Shown here one piece after another: positions 56,143 through 64,000 of a stretch of 64,000 nt of DNA. The notes under the pieces were generated by a model, which was not told where the DNA came from, searched no databases, and saw nothing but the letters and a program-made list of their open reading frames with translations. The position numbers and the translations under genes were made by a program. Position 1 is the first letter of the stretch; each line of letters begins with the position of its first letter. The DNA is from Rhodalgimonas zhirmunskyi (GTDB taxonomy: Bacteria; Pseudomonadota; Alphaproteobacteria; Rhodobacterales; Rhodobacteraceae): assembly GCA_030848925.1 (NCBI GenBank), contig JANFFA010000005.1, positions 186,001 to 250,000 on the forward strand, written 5' to 3'.

Positions 56143-57120
56143 ATGACGATCGAGGAAATGGCCGAGAAAATTGCCGCCGGGGACCGCCGCGCATTGGCCC
56201 GGGCGATCACGCTGGTGGAAAGCGGTCGCGCGGATCACCGCGAACAGGCGGCCGAACTTCTGGAGGCGCTGAAAGGCACCGGGCGGCAGGCGATCCGGGT
56301 CGGCCTTTCGGGCACGCCGGGCGTGGGCAAATCCACCTTCATCGAAAGCTTTGGCTGCATGTTGACGGGCAAGGGGTTGAAGGTGGCGGTGCTGGCGGTC
56401 GATCCGTCTTCGACCCGCTCGGGCGGTTCGATCCTTGGCGACAAGACCCGGATGGAGCGGCTGTCGCGCGACCCGAAGGCGTTTATCCGCCCCTCGCCCT
56501 CGCAAAGCCAGTTGGGTGGCGTGGCGCGGCGCACGCGCGAGGCGATTGCGCTGTGCGAGGCGGCGGGGTTCGACGTGGTGCTGATCGAGACGGTGGGTGT
56601 GGGCCAGTCCGAAACGATGGTGGCCGAGATGGCCGATATTTTCGTGCTGTTGCTGGCGCCTGCGGGGGGCGACGAACTGCAAGGTGTGAAGCGCGGCATC
56701 ATGGAGATGGCCGACCTGATCCTTGTGAACAAGGCCGATGGCGATTTGAAACCGGCGGCGACGCGCACCTGTGCCGACTACGCCGGTGCGCTGAAGCTGT
56801 TGCGCAAGCGGCCGCAGGATCCGCAGGGCTTTCCCAAGGCGACGATGGTGTCGGCGCTGGAAGAAGCCGGGTTGGAGAAGGCGTGGGACGAGATGATGGC
56901 GCTGATCGAGTGGCGGCGCGAGAATGGGTTCTTCGAGGGCACTCGCGCGCAACAGGCGCGGTTCTGGTTCGGTGAGGAAGTGCGCCGGGCGATGTTGGCG
57001 CGGCTTGAGACCGAGGCCGCGCGCAAGGCCCTGAGCGAGCTTGGCGATGCCGTGGCCGAGGGCGAGATCACCCCGGCGCGGGCCGCGCAGACGGTTTTGA
57101 AGCGGGTCAACGAGGGGTGA
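56143..57120 (+). CDS. meaB: Methylmalonyl-CoA mutase-associated GTPase MeaB
   Basis: A 325-residue G3E GTPase that guards B12-dependent methylmalonyl-CoA mutase against inactivation. Walker A is GLSGTPGVGKSTFIE, then VLAVDPSSTRSGGSILGDKTRM, the switch ETVGVGQSETMVAEM and the guanine motif NKADGD. The mutase gene is not in the window, but the epimerase gene mce is. Its product is needed for propionate and ethylmalonyl-CoA pathways. Divergent from the RidA gene. Confidence 0.96.
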   Translation: MTIEEMAEKIAAGDRRALARAITLVESGRADHREQAAELLEALKGTGRQAIRVGLSGTPGVGKSTFIESFGCMLTGKGLKVAVLAVDPSSTRSGGSILGDKTRMERLSRDPKAFIRPSPSQSQLGGVARRTREAIALCEAAGFDVVLIETVGVGQSETMVAEMADIFVLLLAPAGGDELQGVKRGIMEMADLILVNKADGDLKPAATRTCADYAGALKLLRKRPQDPQGFPKATMVSALEEAGLEKAWDEMMALIEWRRENGFFEGTRAQQARFWFGEEVRRAMLARLETEAARKALSELGDAVAEGEITPARAAQTVLKRVNEG

Positions 57121-57181
57121 TCCGTATTTGCTGATCCGGGGGGCGATCCACAGGCGGTTTGCGCCTTTGGTCGCGTCTCTG

Positions 57182-57250
57182 CCAGACGGCTTCGTGCCAG
57201 ATGGCTGATTGCATGAGCGTTTTTCGTCCGACTGCTTTTCAGCCGTCTGG
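57182..57250. repeat. Perfect 10-bp inverted repeat upstream of chemotaxis operon
   Basis: CCAGACGGCT (57182-57191) and AGCCGTCTGG (57241-57250) are exact reverse complements separated by 49 nt. A smaller CCGAT/ATCGG pair (57253-57272) follows. Both lie in the 201-bp spacer before the STAS gene, where an operator or promoter is expected. Confidence 0.75.
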
Positions 57251-57321
57251 AACCGATTGTTAAGACTATCGGCCTAGGCTTTCCGCGACCGAATTCAACG
57301 GACTTGCGGGAAGAGTATCTG

Positions 57322-57633
57322 ATGTCAGTGTCCAAGCAGGCCTGTGGCCCGGAAGCCGCGCGCGAGATCGTCTTGCCCGCGCGGCTGGATGTGGCGATTT
57401 GCGGTTCTCTCTCGGAAGAGTTGAAGGCGGCGCAGGGAAGGCCGCTGACCCTTGATGCCTCGGGCGTGGAGTTTCTTGGCGCGATGGTGCTGCAATTGCT
57501 GATCTCGGCGCGGCGGCAATGGCGGATTGACGGACTGCCGTTTCATGTCAGGGCCCCGTCAGGGGCGTTCTGCTCGGGACTGGCCCTTCTGGGGTATGCC
57601 CACGCGCCCTTCGAGGAGGGGGCGCCGGCATGA
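57322..57633 (+). CDS. STAS-domain protein of the chemotaxis operon
   Basis: A 103-residue single STAS domain: VLPARLDVAICGSLSEELKAA, then LTLDASGVEFLGAMVLQLLISA, where the position usually taken by the phosphorylatable Ser is Ala/Ser (DASGVEFLG). STAS proteins in che operons are anti-anti-sigma-like or scaffold components. The start MSVSKQ follows GGGAAGAG. Its stop overlaps the CheY start (ATGA). Confidence 0.85.
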   Translation: MSVSKQACGPEAAREIVLPARLDVAICGSLSEELKAAQGRPLTLDASGVEFLGAMVLQLLISARRQWRIDGLPFHVRAPSGAFCSGLALLGYAHAPFEEGAPA

Positions 57634-57995
57634 GGAGGAAGGTCTTCGCCGTCGACGATTCACGCACCATGCGCGCCATGCTGGAAGCGACGTTGCACGC
57701 TGCCGGTTTCGATGTGGCGCTGGCCGAGGACGGGCAGGATGGGCTGGACCGGATCGACCGGGTTGCGCCGGATCTGGTGATCACGGATCTCAATATGCCC
57801 CGGCTTGACGGGTTTGGTTTTATCGAAGGCGTGCGCGCGAGGGAGAGGCACAGGGGCCTGCCCATTCTTGTTCTGACGACCGAGAGCGGTGCCGCCCTCA
57901 AGATGCGGGCGCGCGAGGTTGGGGCGACCGGATGGATCGTGAAGCCCTTTGACGATGCCAAGCTGGTGGCCGCGATCAACCGGCTTGTGGCCTAG
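57630..57995 (+). CDS. cheY: Chemotaxis response regulator CheY (first copy)
   Basis: A 121-residue single-domain receiver: D9/D10, phospho-acceptor D53 (VITDLNMPRLDG), T83/T84 and K105 (WIVKPFDD). It should be phosphorylated by CheA, encoded next. With the second copy at 61.8 kb one may be the motor output and the other a phosphate sink. 8 bp before cheA. Confidence 0.93.
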   Translation: MRRKVFAVDDSRTMRAMLEATLHAAGFDVALAEDGQDGLDRIDRVAPDLVITDLNMPRLDGFGFIEGVRARERHRGLPILVLTTESGAALKMRAREVGATGWIVKPFDDAKLVAAINRLVA

Positions 57996-58003
57996 GTGTT
58001 GCC

Positions 58004-60319
58004 ATGGACGATCTGCGCAACGGGTTTTTTCAGGAATGTGACGAGCTTTTTGAAGGGTTGGTCGAGGGTTTGAACGCGCTCGACGAGGGCCGGGGCAGCA
58101 GGGAAACCATCAATGCGATGTTTCGTGCAGTGCATTCGATCAAGGGCGGCGCGGGGGCGTTCAAGCTGGATCAACTGGTGAGTTTTGCCCATGCCTTCGA
58201 GACCGCGCTTGATGACATCCGGTTGGGCAAGGTGGCGGCGGATGCGCCCGTTGTGGCGCTGTTGTTCACGGCGAGCGACCATCTGAGCGATCTGGTCGAA
58301 GCGGCGCGGCGGGGACGGGATCGGGGGCGTGAGGCCGACCCGGACCGCGCAAGCGCGGTGCTGCGCGCGCTAAAGGCGTTGAGCGGCGGCGAGGGTGATG
58401 CGAGCGGTGATCCGACCACCGCGCAAAGCGCCGTGGTGGCGGAGTTCGAGGCAATAAAGCTGGATCTTGGGCTGGATGATCCTGCGGTATTTGCTGGCGC
58501 GGGCCACCCGGCCGGGGCGGGTGGCGATGGGGCGGATCGGACAGGCCGGTTTCGGATCCAATTTCGCGCGTATCGTGATTTGTTCGAGACGGGCAACGAC
58601 CCTGCCTTGCTGTTCCGGGCGCTGGGCGAATTGGGGGCCCTATCGGTCAGGGTGGATGACAGCGCTGTTGCGCCGCTTGGCCAGTTCGATTGGTGTGAGC
58701 CGGTGTTGAATTGGACCCTCGACCTTGTGGCGAAGCCTGGGGTTGCGGAGGACCGCTTGCGCGAGGTGTTCGAGTTTGTCGAAGAGGTCTGCAGTTTCGA
58801 GATCAAGCGCATTCCCGCCGCACAGAGCCTGTCTGGGCAGGCTGAGACTGCTGATCTCTGCGCCATGCTGCCGGGTCATTCGGTTGGGGACGCGGGCGGG
58901 CGGACGCCCCCTGTGGCAGAACCCGACCTTGGCGATGGCGCAGTGTCCGGCAATGAACGGGCCGTGTGCGAGACGACATGTGGCGCGACGACATGTGGAG
59001 AGACTGTGGGGCAGGCAAGCGCCCCTGCGGACGAGGGGCAGATCATTGGGGCGGTGAGTGCCCCGCCGGTCAGTGAATGTGCCCCGTTGGATGGCAAGGG
59101 ACATACGATTCGCGTGGATTTGCAGCGCGTCGATCGGCTGATCAACCTCGTCGGGGAGTTGGTGATTAGCGAGTCCATGCTGAGCCAGTCAATGGGCGCT
59201 TTGCCGGTGTCGTCTACGGCCGAGATCGACATCGCGATGGGCCAGCTGAAGCAGCTGTCGGGAATGTTGCAAGAGAGCGTTATGGCGATCCGGGCGCAGC
59301 CGGTGCGTGGCCTTTTTCAGCGGATGAGCCGAATTCTGCGTGAAAGCGCGCGACAGGCTGGCAAGTCCGCGCGTCTTGTCACGCAGGGCGAGGCGACCGA
59401 GGTCGACAAGACCGTGACCGAACGGTTGGTGGAACCGCTTACCCACATGATCCGCAACGCGGTGGATCACGGATTGGAGGACGCCGACACGCGCCGCGCG
59501 CGCGGCAAGACCGAGCGTGGCACCATCACGTTGACGGCGGCGCATCGCTCGGGGCGCGTGGTGATCACGCTATCGGATGACGGTGGCGGCATCGACCGCG
59601 ACAAGGTGCGTGCGATGGCGGTGGAAAAGGGGCTGATTGCGCCGCTGGAAACGCTTTCCAGAAGCGAGAGCGACAATTTGTTGTTTCTGTCCGGGTTTTC
59701 AACTGCGGGCGAGGTTTCGAACCTGTCTGGCCGGGGCGTGGGGATGGATGTGGTGCGGGCGGAAATCCAGTCGCTCGGCGGGCGGGTCACGCTTGCCTCG
59801 GTTGCCGGTGAGGGCACGACCGTAACGATCTCTCTGCCGCTGACACTGGCCGTGATGGAGGGGATGATCGTCCAGACCGCGGGTGAGACCATCGTCGTGC
59901 CGGCAACTGTTTTGCGCGAGACGGTTCTGGCCAGCGAGGCGGTGGTGCATGAGGTCATGAACGGGGACAGCGTTCTGCAGATGCGCGACGGTTTGGTGCC
60001 GATCGTCGATCTGGGCCGGGCGCTGGGCTACAGCGCCGAAACCGGCCCGCTTGCGGCGCAATCCTTGCTGTTGATCGAGGATGACGCCGGCAATCGCACC
60101 GCATTGGCCGTGGATCGGATGATCGACCAGCGTGAGGTGGTGATCAAGGGACTGGAGCAGAATTTTGGACAGGTGCCGGGCATCGCGGCGGCCACGATCC
60201 TTGGAGATGGGAGGATCGCGCTGATCGTGGACATTGAACAATTGCTTGCCCTGCCCGGTTCGATCGCCCCTCCGGAGGTTTTGCAAAACGCTGAAGCCAG
60301 AGGAGCACGACATGTCTGA
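58004..60319 (+). CDS. cheA: Chemotaxis histidine kinase CheA
   Basis: A 771-residue hybrid-free CheA. P1 carries the phosphorylated His44 in RAVHSIKGGAGAF. A poorly conserved P2/linker (~res 125-360) is Cys- and Gly-rich. P3 begins HTIRVDLQRVDRLINLVGEL, P4 has the N-box HMIRNAVDHGLEDADTR, G1 LSDDGGGIDRDKV and G2 LSGRGVGMDVVRAEI; P5 (CheW-like) is the last ~130 residues. Couples receptor signals to CheY. It overlaps cheW by 8 bp. Confidence 0.97.
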   Translation: MDDLRNGFFQECDELFEGLVEGLNALDEGRGSRETINAMFRAVHSIKGGAGAFKLDQLVSFAHAFETALDDIRLGKVAADAPVVALLFTASDHLSDLVEAARRGRDRGREADPDRASAVLRALKALSGGEGDASGDPTTAQSAVVAEFEAIKLDLGLDDPAVFAGAGHPAGAGGDGADRTGRFRIQFRAYRDLFETGNDPALLFRALGELGALSVRVDDSAVAPLGQFDWCEPVLNWTLDLVAKPGVAEDRLREVFEFVEEVCSFEIKRIPAAQSLSGQAETADLCAMLPGHSVGDAGGRTPPVAEPDLGDGAVSGNERAVCETTCGATTCGETVGQASAPADEGQIIGAVSAPPVSECAPLDGKGHTIRVDLQRVDRLINLVGELVISESMLSQSMGALPVSSTAEIDIAMGQLKQLSGMLQESVMAIRAQPVRGLFQRMSRILRESARQAGKSARLVTQGEATEVDKTVTERLVEPLTHMIRNAVDHGLEDADTRRARGKTERGTITLTAAHRSGRVVITLSDDGGGIDRDKVRAMAVEKGLIAPLETLSRSESDNLLFLSGFSTAGEVSNLSGRGVGMDVVRAEIQSLGGRVTLASVAGEGTTVTISLPLTLAVMEGMIVQTAGETIVVPATVLRETVLASEAVVHEVMNGDSVLQMRDGLVPIVDLGRALGYSAETGPLAAQSLLLIEDDAGNRTALAVDRMIDQREVVIKGLEQNFGQVPGIAAATILGDGRIALIVDIEQLLALPGSIAPPEVLQNAEARGARHV

Positions 60320-60782
60320 GCGCGCCGCTGCCAAGGCCCATGGTCCCCGCCGCGAGATCTTTACCTTCGTGGTTGGCGATGCGGGCTATTGCATCGAGAT
60401 CGAGCATGTTCTGGAAATTCGTGCGTGGACGGAGACGACCACGATGCCGCAGACACCCGAGTATGTGACCGGGTTGATGAACCTGCGTGGGATCGTCGTG
60501 CCGGTGATTGATCTGTCGCTCAGGCTTGGCCTTGGGCGGGCCGCTGCAACGCCGCGCCATGTGATCATTATCGTGCGGGTTTCGGATCAGACCGTCGGGT
60601 TTCTTGTGCAGGGGGTGTCGGACATCCTGACGGTCGAGGAGGGGGATTTGAAGCCCGTGCCACGGGTGTCCCTGCCTGCGACGCAGAGCTTTGTGAAAGG
60701 GGTCTATACCCTGTCGGACCAGTTGATCAGGGCGGTCGATGTTCACCAGATCCTTCCTGATCGGGATGGGATGGCGGCATGA
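60312..60782 (+). CDS. cheW: Chemotaxis coupling protein CheW
   Basis: A 156-residue CheW that tethers CheA to receptors: FTFVVGDAGYCIEIEHVLEI, YVTGLMNLRGIVVPVIDLSL and the C-terminal QSFVKGVYTLSDQLIRAVDV. The ATG at 60312 has AGAGGAG 5 nt upstream and overlaps the cheA stop. Overlaps cheR by 4 bp (ATGA). Confidence 0.96.
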   Translation: MSERAAAKAHGPRREIFTFVVGDAGYCIEIEHVLEIRAWTETTTMPQTPEYVTGLMNLRGIVVPVIDLSLRLGLGRAAATPRHVIIIVRVSDQTVGFLVQGVSDILTVEEGDLKPVPRVSLPATQSFVKGVYTLSDQLIRAVDVHQILPDRDGMAA

Positions 60783-61801
60783 CGCAAATGACGGATGAGA
60801 AGCCATCGGAAAGACGCATCGATGAGGCGGATTTTCTTCGTATTGCCAAGCATTTGCATCGGTTGACCGGAATTTACCTGACTGCGGCCAAGCGGGCGAT
60901 GGTGGCGTCGCGCTTGCGCCAGCGGGTCAAGGCGGTGGGGCTTGGCAGCCTGACGGCTTATGCCGACCTGATCCATTCGCCCGCGGGTGCGGCCGAGCTT
61001 GAGGAAATGATACAGGCCCTGACGACAAACATGACGCGGTTCGATCGCGAGGCGACACAGTTCGCGCATTTCGATGCCGAGGTCATGCCGGACCTTGCCG
61101 CACGTGCCCGCGCCGGAGAGCGCGTGCGCCTGTGGTCGGCAGGCTGTTCGAGCGGCGAAGAGGCGTATTCACTGGGGTTTCGGGTGCTGGACCATTGCCC
61201 CGAGGCGGCGCGGCTGGATCTTCGGATCCTTGCCACGGACATCGATCGCAGGATCCTTGAGCGCGCGACGGGGGGGCGGTATGCGCCGGAGCAATTGGCG
61301 CCGCTTTCGCCGCTGCATCGCGCGCGCTATTTCGATTGGCCGGATGGGGGCGATGTCGCCACGACAGGACCGCTCATCGGGGTGGACGATGCGCTGCGCG
61401 CGATCACCGCCTTTCGGCTTTTGAACCTGCTGTCCGAGTGGCCCTTTCGGGGCCGGTTCGACGTGATCATGTGCCGCAATGTGACGATCTATTTCGATGC
61501 CGAGACGCAGTTGCGACTTTGGCGGCGCTTCTTTGATCAGCTTGAGCCGGGTGGGGTGCTTTACATCGGGCATTCCGAGGTGATCCGGTCAGAAGCGCCG
61601 TTGGATTTCGACGCGCTGGGCGCGGGTGTGTTTCGCAAGCGCGGCGCGCGCCTTGCCCGTGTTGGGCCGAGGTTTGTTGGCCGATCTGTCAGCGTATCTG
61701 TGAGCGGGTCGAAACCGGCGTGCCAGACAGTGGCCATTGCGGCGCCGGTGACAGGTGCAAAAGGGCGCTTTGCCGAGTGGCGGATAGAGGGGGACTTATG
61801 A
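60779..61801 (+). CDS. cheR: Chemoreceptor methyltransferase CheR
   Basis: A 340-residue SAM-dependent methyltransferase that methylates glutamates on chemoreceptors. The N-terminal helical domain is followed by LTTNMTRFDREATQFAHF, SAM motif LWSAGCSSGEEAYSLGF, then DIDRRILERA and IMCRNVTIYFDAETQLRLW. The ~55-residue C-terminal tail is Ser/Val-rich and unlike most CheR. No cheB esterase lies in the operon. Overlaps the next cheY by 4 bp. Confidence 0.96.
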   Translation: MTQMTDEKPSERRIDEADFLRIAKHLHRLTGIYLTAAKRAMVASRLRQRVKAVGLGSLTAYADLIHSPAGAAELEEMIQALTTNMTRFDREATQFAHFDAEVMPDLAARARAGERVRLWSAGCSSGEEAYSLGFRVLDHCPEAARLDLRILATDIDRRILERATGGRYAPEQLAPLSPLHRARYFDWPDGGDVATTGPLIGVDDALRAITAFRLLNLLSEWPFRGRFDVIMCRNVTIYFDAETQLRLWRRFFDQLEPGGVLYIGHSEVIRSEAPLDFDALGAGVFRKRGARLARVGPRFVGRSVSVSVSGSKPACQTVAIAAPVTGAKGRFAEWRIEGDL

Positions 61802-62184
61802 GCCTGAAGGATAAGCTGCATGTGATGCTTGTTGACGATATGTCGACCTCGCGTGCCCTGATCAGCCAATCGCTGGATGAGATCGGGATTACCAATTACC
61901 GCTCGGAAACGAATGCTCAGTCGGCGTGGAGGACCCTGATCGCGCAGCCGGCGCATCTGGTGATATCGGATTACAACATGCCGGGGATGGATGGGCTGCA
62001 ACTGTTGCAAGCTTTGCGTTCTCATCCGACGACGGCGCGGATCGGGTTCATCCTGATTACCGGACGCGCCACCCGCGAGATCATCGAGGCCGGGCAGAAA
62101 CTGGCGATGAACAACTACCTGATGAAACCCTTTGAGCCGATGCAGATGAAGGCCTGTATCGAGAAGGTGGTGGGGCGGCTTTGA
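61798..62184 (+). CDS. cheY: Chemotaxis response regulator CheY (second copy)
   Basis: A 128-residue receiver with the acidic pair D13/D14, phospho-acceptor D58 (LVISDYNMPGMDG), T88 (ILITGRATRE) and K110 (YLMKPFEP). More like the classical motor-binding CheY than the first copy, judging by MPGMDGLQLLQALRS. Coupled to cheR. Confidence 0.93.
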   Translation: MSLKDKLHVMLVDDMSTSRALISQSLDEIGITNYRSETNAQSAWRTLIAQPAHLVISDYNMPGMDGLQLLQALRSHPTTARIGFILITGRATREIIEAGQKLAMNNYLMKPFEPMQMKACIEKVVGRL

Positions 62185-62272
62185 GGCGGCACAGGTTCTG
62201 GCAGACCCGAGCAGGGGCGCAGGGAGGGCAGGCCAGCGAGCCGGGTCAGGAATCGGCCCGCAGGGTAGGCGC

Positions 62273-62620
62273 ATGAAGCCCCCGCTGCTGACCGAGGTGA
62301 TGGCCGTGATTGCCGGAGAGCTGGGTGAGTTGGCGCGGATCGCGCAGGCGCTTGACCAGAAGATCGCCGTGTTGGTGCCTGCGCCGATGGAAGACGAGCA
62401 ACGCAAGGCCATTCAGCGGATCGATATGCTACACCAGAGCTTGCGGGATTTGACGGCTGTTCTCGGACGGATTGCTGCGGATGAAAGCAATGGCCACCCG
62501 GCCCGCATCGAGGATATTTGCCGGGATGTGCAGCAAGCCTATATTCGTGAGCGGCTTTTGGCTGTTGGGGTGGCAACGTGCCCGCCGGATGCCGTCGATG
62601 GGCAGGTTGATCTGTTCTGA
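62273..62620 (+). CDS. Unrecognised small protein of the chemotaxis operon
   Basis: A 115-residue, mostly helical protein: LLTEVMAVIAGELGELARIA, EDEQRKAIQRIDMLHQSLRD and ARIEDICRDVQQAYIRERLL. The helical pattern could be a four-helix bundle such as an HPt-like or CheZ-like partner, but the needed His or CheZ DAG-type motifs are not seen. It lies 88 bp after the second cheY on the same strand, so it probably belongs to the operon. Function unknown. Confidence 0.75.
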   Translation: MKPPLLTEVMAVIAGELGELARIAQALDQKIAVLVPAPMEDEQRKAIQRIDMLHQSLRDLTAVLGRIAADESNGHPARIEDICRDVQQAYIRERLLAVGVATCPPDAVDGQVDLF

Positions 62621-62627
62621 AGCGAAG

Positions 62628-62652
62628 CGCCGCCCCCGGTGAAGGGGCGGCG
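62628..62652. terminator. GC-rich hairpin between the chemotaxis operon and the protease gene
   Basis: CGCCGCCCC (62628-62636) pairs with GGGGCGGCG (62644-62652) over 9 bp with a 7-nt loop, between two convergent genes. The T-run is missing on both strands, so termination would be weak or Rho-assisted. Confidence 0.65.
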
Positions 62653-62689
62653 TGCGTTCGTCTCGTCTCTGGTTCAGCGCGATCCGCGC

Positions 62690-63862
<1,173 letters not shown>

Positions 63863-64000
63863 GATCTCTCTCTCCTTGGGGTGCGGATGGGATGCGGCAC
63901 CCCGGCCTTTCCGGGCCAGCGTTCCGACGGAATCGGGGCGGGTCACCGGGCGATGAGATCAATCTGGATGTGCTTCATTACGTGGACAGGGCAGGAAGAT

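Overview
The window is a 64 kb stretch of high-GC chromosome from an alphaproteobacterium, most likely a Rhodobacterales (Roseobacter-type) species. The basis is lineage-typical content seen directly: gcrA, the chvI-chvG-hprK-rapZ-PTS block facing pckA, DUF6455, DUF1467, DUF983 and DUF3572 genes, a class-II-like histone deacetylase homologue, and a PleD-like diguanylate cyclase. Gene order is dense with many ATGA/TGATG overlaps. I see no rRNA, tRNA, CRISPR array, integrase, transposase or recognisable defence system.

Layout. 0-9.6 kb: carB, a lower-GC GT87 membrane glycosyltransferase that looks acquired, cfa, aspS, a zinc-ribbon DUF1272 protein and a hemerythrin. 9.7-15.8 kb: a DUF1800/DUF1501 Tat-export pair, a tiny Flp-like membrane protein, a receiver-domain protein with a CtrA-like upstream site, methylmalonyl-CoA epimerase with DUF1467, EI24 and a nitroreductase. 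16-23.6 kb: HDAC homologue, small conserved proteins, an M48 lipoprotein protease, an IMPACT-family protein, a tandem DUF6455 pair, an unrecognised 323-residue protein, rimO and gcrA. 24-31 kb: argD-argF, DsrE-like, aldo/keto reductase, nitroreductase, GFA protein and pckA. 31.4-37 kb: the ChvI/ChvG two-component system with HPr kinase, RapZ, EIIA-Man and HPr, then an acyltransferase. 37.3-41 kb: three exported proteins running into a carnitine dehydrogenase-thioesterase fusion and an EamA transporter. 41-47.5 kb: NUDIX, DUF983, an EF-hand / ECF sigma / anti-sigma-like / Spy-like sensor module, a PleD-like cyclase, DUF3572 and a HAD phosphatase. 47.9-57.1 kb: a non-pyrrolysine MttB-family methyltransferase, a panE-like reductase, a PiT phosphate transporter, NUDIX, HrpB helicase, RidA and MeaB. 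57.3-62.6 kb: a chemotaxis operon (STAS, CheY, CheA, CheW, CheR, CheY, unknown). The window closes with a single-PDZ HtrA-type protease.

Functional links. PTS phosphorelay proteins and ChvG/ChvI sit beside pckA, consistent with carbon/envelope control of gluconeogenesis. Mce and MeaB serve methylmalonyl-CoA metabolism. The carnitine dehydrogenase fusion and the MttB homologue suggest use of quaternary amines, though they are not adjacent.

The strongest unexplained signals are: a nine-copy intergenic repeat family (core TATTT-N6/8-ATGAAAG, often with a GGGGGC-AGC-GCCCCC hairpin), one copy of which supplies the argD stop codon; a PleD-like protein whose phospho-acceptor Asp53 is Ser; a terminator-like hairpin in the predicted gcrA leader; a 16-bp perfect palindrome upstream of the mttB-like gene; the beta-rich orphan protein at 20.4 kb; and the chemotaxis operon without cheB. 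No single complete new system can be claimed from sequence alone.
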